Assembly: GCA_022564295.1 (NCBI GenBank)
Contig: JADFLR010000001.1
Coordinates: 1 to 64,000 of the forward strand
Direction of reading: 5' to 3'
Source: Bacteroidota bacterium
GTDB lineage: Bacteria > Bacteroidota > Ignavibacteria > Ignavibacteriales > Ignavibacteriaceae
DNA length: 64,000 nucleotides
Positions 40,301 to 48,404 of the stretch are shown here, one piece after another. The position numbers and the translations under genes are program-made. The first letter of the stretch is position 1. Every line of letters starts with the position of its first letter. The notes under the pieces were generated by a model. The model had not been told where the DNA came from and ran no database searches. It was given only the letters and a program-made list of their open reading frames with translations.

Positions 40301-40969
40301 CTATTTACGGAATTTCAAAATTAACAAAATAAGTTCAAAAAAGTTTGTTGAAAATTCCGAAACATCATCCCACTTTTTCAACTCTAATTTTTTACTCAAC
40401 TTAAGGAATTTGCAGTTGGTTATGAAATTACGATGTGCTTCATTTAAGAGTGTATAGTTATCATCTTCATAGTGATACTGCCATGGTGTATCTCCGACTC
40501 CGATGTAAATGTCCTTCTTTAATAATTTATCCAAATTTTTTATAATGGAATTTCTATAATAGTTTAATGCAATTCCTTCTATATGCAATGTGGCACTAAA
40601 GAAATTTCCCCACCAAAACATCGTTCTGTATGCAAACACTGTTTTAGTTGTAAAGAGCGCAGGATAATCAAGAACCATATACGGTAGATTCTTGTAGTTT
40701 TCTCCTTTGGATATCTTACCATTTAAGAGATCTATTCCGTCTGGAAAAGAGAAGTTTGAGTTTTCAACGTTCTCTTTTAACTCCTCCCGTGTTTGTCCAA
40801 GCAGCTCATTAATTTTTTCAAGCACAGTTGCTTTTGTAAGAAGAAAATCTGTGTCTTGTATTATTAATAATTCTTTTTCTTTTAGCTGCATTTTCGACGG
40901 GAAAGGTTCAACCATCGGAAGGTCTTTGCGGTCGTTTAGTTTTTCTTTCCAACTTTTATTCTTCACCAT
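40301..40969 (-). CDS. Hypothetical protein
   Basis: 222-aa ORF without recognised motif, sensible start and length. Confidence 0.6.
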   Translation of the reverse strand: MVKNKSWKEKLNDRKDLPMVEPFPSKMQLKEKELLIIQDTDFLLTKATVLEKINELLGQTREELKENVENSNFSFPDGIDLLNGKISKGENYKNLPYMVLDYPALFTTKTVFAYRTMFWWGNFFSATLHIEGIALNYYRNSIIKNLDKLLKKDIYIGVGDTPWQYHYEDDNYTLLNEAHRNFITNCKFLKLSKKLELKKWDDVSEFSTNFFELILLILKFRK

Positions 40970-41213
40970 GATGATCTCTTCCCTGTTGTTAATTGATTGA
41001 TTAGCAATACCATAATTATTAGTATATAGAAAATAATTTTATTTAGAAATAACTAATATGTTGTTTAAAAAGATTTAAACTAAAAAAGGGAAAAAGTTTC
41101 TTGCCTTTTCTTCAACGGTGTTACAAATAACCGGTCCAGCTCGCCAAGCCGAAACCCTGGCTCGCTGACCGTTTGATTTACGGGTTAGGTTAATCATTGT
41201 CTATTAAAACTCC

Positions 41214-43160
41214 TCATTTCAAAACTATACTTTTCTTTACGTCGCTGAAATTACCCGCTGTTATTCTGTAAATATAAACGCCCGAACTTACATTTGCAGC
41301 ATTCCATTTTACTGCATATCTACCCGCGCTTTTTTGCCCATCAACAAGCGTGGCTATCATCTGTCCTGCAATGTTATAAACCTTTAATGTTACGAAGGAG
41401 GATTTGGGTATTTCATATATGATGGTAGTTGTTGGATTAAATGGATTTGGATAGTTTTGTAATAAAACGAAAGTCTCGGGAATAAACGGAGTGCCGAGGT
41501 CCCTCACTGAAGTTATGAGGTACGCAAATTCCTTTGTTGCATGTATAAATTTACCATCTATAATAGTCAAAACCGATGATAAGGTACGAATCTCTTCATC
41601 CGGCACAGTCAGATAATCATCACTCAACACAACAAGATCGGCTAGTTTACCCACCTCAATCGAGCCCAGCTGCTCATCATCGAACGTGTACCAGGCACTG
41701 CCTGTAGTGTAAAGACGGAGGGCTTCCACCCGGCTGATTTGCTGCCCGGCGTTGATCACATTGCCGGATACGCCCCTGCCTGTGACCATGTGATAAAGTG
41801 ATATCCACGGACTCATAGGGCTTATGGCGGAAGCATCGGTGCCGCCCCCAATGTGTATGCCACTCTCGATAAGGTTGCGATATGGTGGCCCACTGCCTCC
41901 AAGTAGATATTGCTGATTCTGGACGGTCACGCCAGCACCGATCTGTTTGAGGCGGTTTATATCGTTATCAGAAATCGAGAAAACGTGTTCTATCGCCCAG
42001 CGCAGATCAGCGATTTGTACGGTGGAGTTGACGGTCTCAAAGGCCGAGATATGGGCATCATTCTCAGCGTTGCTGATCGAATGTTGGTTAAGCGACCACC
42101 CGCGCTCGGCAATCTGAAGATAAGCCTCTGCGAAAGGTGCATTGAGGTCGCCAAAGCCACCAACTACAAATTCGCCTGTGGTGGTAAAATCGAGCCAATT
42201 ATTACCGCCTCCCAAATTCTGTAATTCCTGTAGCACTGTATCCGTATTGTGCACGATGTCGTAAATACCGTTTTTATCTGTATTGATACCCGTGGCTCCT
42301 GCCGATGTGCGAATCCGAACCCGTAATTCTCCTTGCTGCCATAGGTCGTAATAATTGCCTTCGCAAAGAACATCCGACCCAACCTGCCCTCCAAATCCAC
42401 CGCATCCACTAAAGTTCTGGATGGTGGTCAACCCCAGGGAAGCTGAAAATTGCATGTATTCTCTCACTGTTCGTAAAGCATCATCGTTGGTGTAATCTCC
42501 GAAGAGTGCCTGCACGGGTGGATCTGTTTGGCCTACGTTGAACGTACCATTCTCATTAACAAAGACTCCGTGTGCTTCAAAAAATTCCTTTCCCACTGTA
42601 TTGGTAACCGAAGGGCCGCTGAAACCTACATGTAAGTAAACCGCGTTGTCCGGTGCCGCAGCATCTAACTCCTCCAATGTGGGTAAGCGGTTCTCAGCGA
42701 ACTGGGAAGTGCGAAATCTACCGAACACCGTAATGAATTCCCCGGGGGGAACAGAAATTGTACGCTCCGAAAGCGCATCCAGCAAATCCGGGATCGTGAA
42801 TGCAGTCTCAATGGCAGAGAACAGGTGTCCCGGTACATGTGAGTCTCTAAAATAGTGCAGGTGAGAGTCGATCAGACCCGGCGTTACCGTCCGTCCGTTT
42901 AGATCAATGATTAGCGCTTCAGGGTCAATATCTCCAAGGCTGTCACCAACGGCGACGATGTAGCCATCCACGATCTTGATTGCTGAGACAATGGATTCAT
43001 CGCTGTCCATAGTCAGAATTTTTCCATTGATTAACACAAGTTCCGCAGTAGTGTCTTGAGAAACTCCGGACTGTGGATGCAGTAAGGCTGAAATCAAGAA
43101 TATTAGAATCAGAGTATACCAACAGTTAGTGAATGTTTTTTGTGTTGTGTTTGTTTTCAT
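41214..43160 (-). CDS. Secreted YtcJ-like amidohydrolase with C-terminal T9SS type A sorting domain
   Basis: LIDSHLHYFRDS, IHIGGGTDASAISPMSPW; C-terminal NYPNPFNPTTTIIYEIPKSSFVTLKVYNIAGQMIATLVDGQKSAGRYAVKWNAANVSSGVYIYRITAGNFSDVKKSIVLK. Confidence 0.93.
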   Translation of the reverse strand: MKTNTTQKTFTNCWYTLILIFLISALLHPQSGVSQDTTAELVLINGKILTMDSDESIVSAIKIVDGYIVAVGDSLGDIDPEALIIDLNGRTVTPGLIDSHLHYFRDSHVPGHLFSAIETAFTIPDLLDALSERTISVPPGEFITVFGRFRTSQFAENRLPTLEELDAAAPDNAVYLHVGFSGPSVTNTVGKEFFEAHGVFVNENGTFNVGQTDPPVQALFGDYTNDDALRTVREYMQFSASLGLTTIQNFSGCGGFGGQVGSDVLCEGNYYDLWQQGELRVRIRTSAGATGINTDKNGIYDIVHNTDTVLQELQNLGGGNNWLDFTTTGEFVVGGFGDLNAPFAEAYLQIAERGWSLNQHSISNAENDAHISAFETVNSTVQIADLRWAIEHVFSISDNDINRLKQIGAGVTVQNQQYLLGGSGPPYRNLIESGIHIGGGTDASAISPMSPWISLYHMVTGRGVSGNVINAGQQISRVEALRLYTTGSAWYTFDDEQLGSIEVGKLADLVVLSDDYLTVPDEEIRTLSSVLTIIDGKFIHATKEFAYLITSVRDLGTPFIPETFVLLQNYPNPFNPTTTIIYEIPKSSFVTLKVYNIAGQMIATLVDGQKSAGRYAVKWNAANVSSGVYIYRITAGNFSDVKKSIVLK

Positions 43161-43231
43161 TTTTTTCTCCAGTTAATCTTCGTTTTATTTTAAGGGAAAT
43201 TACCGGGCAAGCGTTACTAATTTATATAACA

Positions 43232-44434
43232 CTATTTGATCAGAAGCATCTTACCGGTTAATTTCGCTGTTGGCGTATCTAATTGATACAGATACAAACC
43301 ACTGGTAAAATTCTTCATGTTTGCCGTTACTGTGTATGTGCCTGCTTTGTACCTACCCTTTGCCAGGAGCTTAACAACCCGACCGAGCACATCAATTACG
43401 ACCAACCGAAGATCGCTATCCACTGGAAGACTAAACATAATCTGTGTGGTAGGGTTGAATGGATTTGGGTAGTTAGGTGCAAGTACCATTTGCCTATCTG
43501 AGAGAATCGACACATCTTCGACCGACACAGGAGCGCCTTCCCAAATGGGATCCGCGCTGTCAACCTGTGGAGTCTCGCCAAGAAAGCCGTCATTTCCTGC
43601 TAGAGACATATCGACAACGACCTGTCCCGTTCCCTCGTCGAAGGCCCAATAGCCGACCAGCCCTGTCGAAAGGGGATCTATCCCGACGCTGAAGACATCA
43701 GCGATTTGCATGTCAGAGAGGGCTACGTTCCACATGGCGGGTTCGTCGATTAGTCCGGAAAAGAACCAGACTGGTGGCTCTGTTCCGCCGGGAGGAGGAC
43801 CAATCGTTCCGAATGTACAGCCAATGGACAGGACTTGGAAGTTGTTCGAAGAAGGCACGCCCGTTCCCTCACAACCAGCTCGCTTTTCTCCGTCAATATA
43901 CAGTGCCAAAGTCCCTGATGCGTCGCGAGTAACTGCCACGTGGTGCCAGATGTCATCAGCTACGAACAAATCGCCTGTAATGATGCACGTGCCCATGGGC
44001 ACACAGTTGTTTATCGGATAGCAGAAGTTCTGTTCGTTTGAGTTCTCGAGCATAACTTCAAGTGTACCATTTCCTAATACATAGAGGTGCCAGCTTAGGT
44101 TGAACGAGTTGTCATCTTCTCCACGGGCAATAATAGCTGCTCGTCCGGCAGGTTGAGCGAGCTTTATCCAGGCACTTATTGTGAAGACTTCGGTAGGGAA
44201 CGATGCATCGTACGGAACTGTAACGCGATCATCAATCCCGTCGAACTGGAGCGAATAGTTGCCACCCGGCCTGTTCGTCTCCTTTTCGGTTGTCATAACT
44301 TGTGCATTCCCATATTCCATGGGAATGACCACCATAATCAGCACGAAGATCATGAGTCGAGTCGAGGTACGCAAACTATCTCGCAAAGGGATGATAAACT
44401 CTGTCAAATGACTTGACGGTCTTGTCGTGATCAT
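43232..44434 (-). CDS. LamG/concanavalin-like domain secreted protein with T9SS type A sorting domain
   Basis: YSLQFDGIDDRVTVPYDASFPTEVFTISAWIKL...; C-terminal NYPNPFNPTTQIMFSLPVDSDLRLVVIDVLGRVV...MLLIK. Confidence 0.92.
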   Translation of the reverse strand: MITTRPSSHLTEFIIPLRDSLRTSTRLMIFVLIMVVIPMEYGNAQVMTTEKETNRPGGNYSLQFDGIDDRVTVPYDASFPTEVFTISAWIKLAQPAGRAAIIARGEDDNSFNLSWHLYVLGNGTLEVMLENSNEQNFCYPINNCVPMGTCIITGDLFVADDIWHHVAVTRDASGTLALYIDGEKRAGCEGTGVPSSNNFQVLSIGCTFGTIGPPPGGTEPPVWFFSGLIDEPAMWNVALSDMQIADVFSVGIDPLSTGLVGYWAFDEGTGQVVVDMSLAGNDGFLGETPQVDSADPIWEGAPVSVEDVSILSDRQMVLAPNYPNPFNPTTQIMFSLPVDSDLRLVVIDVLGRVVKLLAKGRYKAGTYTVTANMKNFTSGLYLYQLDTPTAKLTGKMLLIK

Positions 44435-44499
44435 CAGTCAAACCTCCTTCTGCAATTAGTTGATTTCTTTTGTTTATGACCTGCTAAGAAATATTTAAT

Positions 44500-44739
44500 T
44501 TATTTTATCAACAGCAATTTACGGGTCAATCGCTTCGTCCCCGCCTCAAATTGTTACAGATAAACACCACTGACCAGATTAGTTGCATTAAGCGTCACCG
44601 AGTACATACCCGCTGTGTATTCGCCTTCCGCGAATACTGCAATCTCCCGGCCTAGTAAGTAAAATATGACCAGTCGAATATCGCTGTCCCGCGGCAATCC
44701 AAATTGGATTTGTGTGTTTGGATTGCGTTTTTCCACAGT
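44500..44739 (-). pseudogene. Orphan T9SS sorting-domain remnant
   Basis: NPNTQIQFGLPRDSDIRLVIFYLLGREIAVFAEGEYTAGMYSVTLNATNLVSGVYL*QFEAGTKRLTRKLLLIK*; in-frame stop, no upstream passenger domain. Confidence 0.8.
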
Positions 44740-45085
44740 AGGGTCAATTAATGTCCTTCAAATTTATTCCCCACTTACTATTTTTACAAAGTTTAATATA
44801 CTACATCAAAGAATTTTATTGTTAGACAAGTTTATGGAGTAAAATGTAACAAATAATTTATAGAGAACGCAAAAAGTAAACGATAGCTTTCGCAAAATAG
44901 CTTTGGCTAATATTATTTGAAAAGAGTAAATGAGGCAGTATTGTTAAAAAGAATTGCAAGAGGGGGTGTCTCGTGTTCGTCATCAAAGTATAATGGAACA
45001 CGGATGACACATATTTAGCGGATGATTACGGATTATTAATTATACCCGAAATCCCCTGATCTTTACAGATTTGTTTATAAGTTAG

Positions 45086-45736
45086 TTACATATCAAACTG
45101 GAAATTTCTCTCTTCAATTGAATAGGAGATTACTTTTTTAAGATCACCGTTTATTTCAACTATGACAAGCTTATCATCACTTAAATTAATTACATACATT
45201 TTATTAAGTATCTCTTCAGGATCATCACTTAAATAAATTGCTGTTAATTCATTACCTTCAAGAGAGCGTACAATATATTTCCACCCCTTATTCTTCATTT
45301 CTTCATCGATTGATCGAAGCGTGCTGAAGTTTGCTTTGGCGTCAGAACCTTTTACTTTATGATAAACGCCCACCTGAACACTTGAAATTTCTCTCATCAT
45401 GTCATCAATATATTCTTCGTTTGCTGCAAGATCTACAAACCAGCTTGAGATGGTAATTGCTGCTGACCCAACGGAAAATTGAAACTCGGTTTTATAATCA
45501 TTTCCGAGTTCACCCATTATTTTATCTTTTACCTCACCAAATTGTCTATTAACACCGATACAACCTGTAAACAGAATCAGCAAAAAAAATGTAATTATAA
45601 ATATAAATTTTCTTGAAATTTTTATCTGTTTATAATTTTTTATTTCTTGCCAGTCCACCGAAGGTAGAGAACTCGAATTATAATCATCTTCTTGCGTGTA
45701 AATATTTTTACAAGCTCGATTCATCTCATACCTCAA
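45086..45736 (-). CDS. DUF4252-like lipoprotein
   Basis: Membrane/lipobox segment (LILFTGC) and homology in pattern to the neighbouring DUF4252-like ORF; overlaps it by 4 bp. Confidence 0.7.
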   Translation of the reverse strand: MRYEMNRACKNIYTQEDDYNSSSLPSVDWQEIKNYKQIKISRKFIFIITFFLLILFTGCIGVNRQFGEVKDKIMGELGNDYKTEFQFSVGSAAITISSWFVDLAANEEYIDDMMREISSVQVGVYHKVKGSDAKANFSTLRSIDEEMKNKGWKYIVRSLEGNELTAIYLSDDPEEILNKMYVINLSDDKLVIVEINGDLKKVISYSIEERNFQFDM

Positions 45737-46296
45737 TTCTCTTTCTCTTTATCGTGTTTAACTTCCCCTAGATGTGGAATACCAAACTTTTTACCGAGTT
45801 TCCCGATCGTTGCAAGATCGATATTGCCAACAATATTTACAAAAGCAGCCTCTCCACCTTTTTCAAAATTTGTAACTGTAAGACCGACAATTTTTTTATC
45901 GTTATTTAACTTTATATATACATTAGCCATTTCGTCTTCGCTTCTTGTTTTTACAATTCTTTTCCAGTTAGAATTAGTAAGCTTAGAATCAATCTCATTT
46001 ATTCTTTTCTTTAATAGATCCTCGTTCTCGTCGCTAATTTCATAAACGTTTGCTTTTACCAGTTTTATCCCACTTAGTATTGATATAATATTTGGATCGT
46101 TCTCATCTGACAGGGTAGCTAGTACTGAAAGTAAATCCTCGTCTAAAATAACCTCAGTAACTTTAGCTGAATTTTCGAAAGGCGTAAAATCCCCGAAATC
46201 AACATAACCGGGTTCCTTCGTTACATCAGTTGATTGGGATAATACGTTAATGGAAAGAAAAGCAACAGTTGCAATAATAATTTTTATTTTGTTCAT
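45733..46296 (-). CDS. DUF4252-like exported protein
   Basis: Signal peptide; VYEISDENEDLLKKRINEIDSKLTNSNWKRIVKTRSEDEMANVYIKLNNDKKIVGLTVTNFEKGGEAAFVNIVGNIDLATIGKLGKKFGI. Confidence 0.8.
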   Translation of the reverse strand: MNKIKIIIATVAFLSINVLSQSTDVTKEPGYVDFGDFTPFENSAKVTEVILDEDLLSVLATLSDENDPNIISILSGIKLVKANVYEISDENEDLLKKRINEIDSKLTNSNWKRIVKTRSEDEMANVYIKLNNDKKIVGLTVTNFEKGGEAAFVNIVGNIDLATIGKLGKKFGIPHLGEVKHDKEKEN

Positions 46297-46297
46297 T

Positions 46298-46864
46298 TTA
46301 TCCTCCTATGAGATAATCGTTTATTAAATTCAAACCTTTATTTAACGGTTTACTTACATACTTGGTTATTACTTCCGCATCAATTTTTTTTCTTGTCTGA
46401 TGAAAAACCTTATTAACAATTGCAAGTGATTCGCCAAGCTGCTTTTGTGCAAATTCAATTTCTGCCTTTGAATATTTCTGCTCCGGTGGGGGATTATAAA
46501 AAAGTAAAACAGAAACAATTGCAACGATAATTAGTCCGACTGCCGCTGATGATACTAATGGTTTTGAAAAGTTAAATGAATGAATGAATGAATGGATGAA
46601 TGGAACAGCCGGATTGGATTTTCCCCTTTGTCCTATTTTATGATAAACACTTTTTAGATTCGCTTCGGGATATTTCTTTTCCTCAAGCGAATGAACTGAA
46701 GAAGCTGTTAATTTGTACTCATCCAGTAGTTCTTTAATTTCCGGATCCCTCATTGCATTTATCCAGACAACCATTCTGTCATACAATCCCGCATCGCTGT
46801 ATGCAACTGCTATAATTTTATCCAGCAACTTCTCATCAATTTTATTTGAGCTCTTCTCTTGCAT
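46298..46864 (-). CDS. Putative anti-sigma factor, single-TM protein
   Basis: Overlaps the ECF sigma gene by 23 bp; one TM (SSAAVGLIIVAIVSVLLFY). Confidence 0.65.
   Translation of the reverse strand: MQEKSSNKIDEKLLDKIIAVAYSDAGLYDRMVVWINAMRDPEIKELLDEYKLTASSVHSLEEKKYPEANLKSVYHKIGQRGKSNPAVPFIHSFIHSFNFSKPLVSSAAVGLIIVAIVSVLLFYNPPPEQKYSKAEIEFAQKQLGESLAIVNKVFHQTRKKIDAEVITKYVSKPLNKGLNLINDYLIGG
46575..46602. repeat. AATG tetranucleotide repeat (5 perfect units + GATG + AATG) inside the anti-sigma ORF
   Basis: aatgaatgaatgaatgaatggatgaatg, encodes FIHSFIHSF on the minus strand. Confidence 0.95.
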
Positions 46865-47375
46865 ATATTTTTAAATCCTTTTGTAATTGTTTACGTGCTC
46901 TTAGAATATTTACTTTTGCACTGCTTAAGGAAACATCCAAAATTTTACTTATTTCTTTATACTTAAATCCCTGTAACTCGTAAAGTACAAACGGGCATTT
47001 AAATCTCTCCTGTAAATTTTCGACAGCGCTTTTAATATTTTTATCTAACAAACTTTGGATTAGTGCTTCATCCGGCAAAACAGCGTTTCTCTTGTCTTCA
47101 ATTCTTTCAGATAAATTATCATCAATTGAAATTTCTCTTTGATACTGATTTTTATTACGGCGAAGATAATCAATACACAGATTATGCGTTGTTCTCATTA
47201 TCCATGCACGCGCGGCTAAGAAATTAAATTTATTAATATTCTGCCAGATGCGTATCATTACTTCCTGTGTAATGTCTTCAGCATCCATCTGGTTATGCAA
47301 CATGTATAACGAATAATTAAAGATCTTATTCTTATTCTGCTCAATCAAGTAATCAAATTTTGACGATTGTAACAT
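46842..47375 (-). CDS. ECF-family RNA polymerase sigma factor
   Basis: DAEDITQEVMIRIWQNINKFNF, RAWIMRTTHNLCIDYLRR, LQGFKYKEISKILDVSLSSAKVNILRARKQLQ. Confidence 0.95.
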   Translation of the reverse strand: MLQSSKFDYLIEQNKNKIFNYSLYMLHNQMDAEDITQEVMIRIWQNINKFNFLAARAWIMRTTHNLCIDYLRRNKNQYQREISIDDNLSERIEDKRNAVLPDEALIQSLLDKNIKSAVENLQERFKCPFVLYELQGFKYKEISKILDVSLSSAKVNILRARKQLQKDLKIYAREELK

Positions 47376-47488
47376 CTGTTTTTATAGACGAAGTGTTTTG
47401 TTTATTTGTTACAAATAAATAACAAATTTTTGTAATGAAGAAATTTATAATGATGAGAGGGAATTATTTAACTTAGGAGGATTTCTTT

Positions 47489-48160
47489 TCAGAAAAAGAA
47501 GAAAAATCCGATAGAAACCGTAAGCATATCTGTTTTTGATTTTGATAATGAGTAATAAACCTCATCGCCGTAGTATTCCACAGAATTTCTATCTAGATAA
47601 GTTACTTCAGTACTTATAAGATATCGCACTTTAAAATCTATATAAGTAGAGCCGGCATCGACTAATGGATTACCGGTTGCGAACAACTTAATACCAACAC
47701 CTCCACCGTAACTCCATGCCCAATCATCAATCCAAAGTGTTGCCGGAGAGTAATAATCATAACTTACATCCGTTAAAGAAAAAATATAACTACCGCCAAA
47801 TAATGTTTCAATGTATGGTCTTACAGTTCCGTTATGAGGTGCAATTTGAAAAAGTAAATGTACGCTTGCAAAATTATTAGCTTTGTTAAAATTTAAACTT
47901 AATTCGTCTGATTCGGGACCTGCAAACAAGTGAACTCCGTAAGAGATATAACTCAAATTTATCCCAAGTCCGTAAGGTGTTCTTTCCGATGGTGAGAAGA
48001 AGAAAAATTCCATGTTTCCACCAAATCCTACATTGCCCGCATGGTTTTTAAAATCCCCAATTGGAATTGCTGTTGTAAAATTAAATGATGCGGATGGCTG
48101 TGCAAATGAAGTAGTTAATATTGAAGTCGTGATAATAATAGATTGTAAAAATGTTTTCAT
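47489..48160 (-). CDS. Outer-membrane beta-barrel-like exported protein
   Basis: Signal peptide, alternating aromatic strands, terminal MLTVSIGFFFFF. Confidence 0.65.
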   Translation of the reverse strand: MKTFLQSIIITTSILTTSFAQPSASFNFTTAIPIGDFKNHAGNVGFGGNMEFFFFSPSERTPYGLGINLSYISYGVHLFAGPESDELSLNFNKANNFASVHLLFQIAPHNGTVRPYIETLFGGSYIFSLTDVSYDYYSPATLWIDDWAWSYGGGVGIKLFATGNPLVDAGSTYIDFKVRYLISTEVTYLDRNSVEYYGDEVYYSLSKSKTDMLTVSIGFFFFF

Positions 48161-48404
48161 AGTGTTTCTTTATGGATATGTTTTCTCATAGCAAATATTT
48201 TGCCTGATTTTTTTAACTGCAGTAGTTAAGATAATATATCAAATATAGCTTAAAATGAATCTTATTAATCAAGTAGGGTTTGAAGGAAGAAAATCGAGTG
48301 TATGCTTATTTATTCAAACAGCGTATAGAAGGAGAGACAGTTTGAGATAAGATCAGTCCCACCCGATCTATTGAAATAAACGTAGTTGTATAATAGTTTT
48401 GCAA

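Noticed and set aside
40026-40457. 143-aa plus-strand ORF
   Set aside because: Antisense to the start of the TPP enzyme and the end of the 40301-40969 gene; no motif.
43710-44021. 103-aa plus-strand ORF antisense to the LamG gene
   Set aside because: Antisense open frames are expected in this GC-richer segment; the LamG translation is clearly the coding frame.
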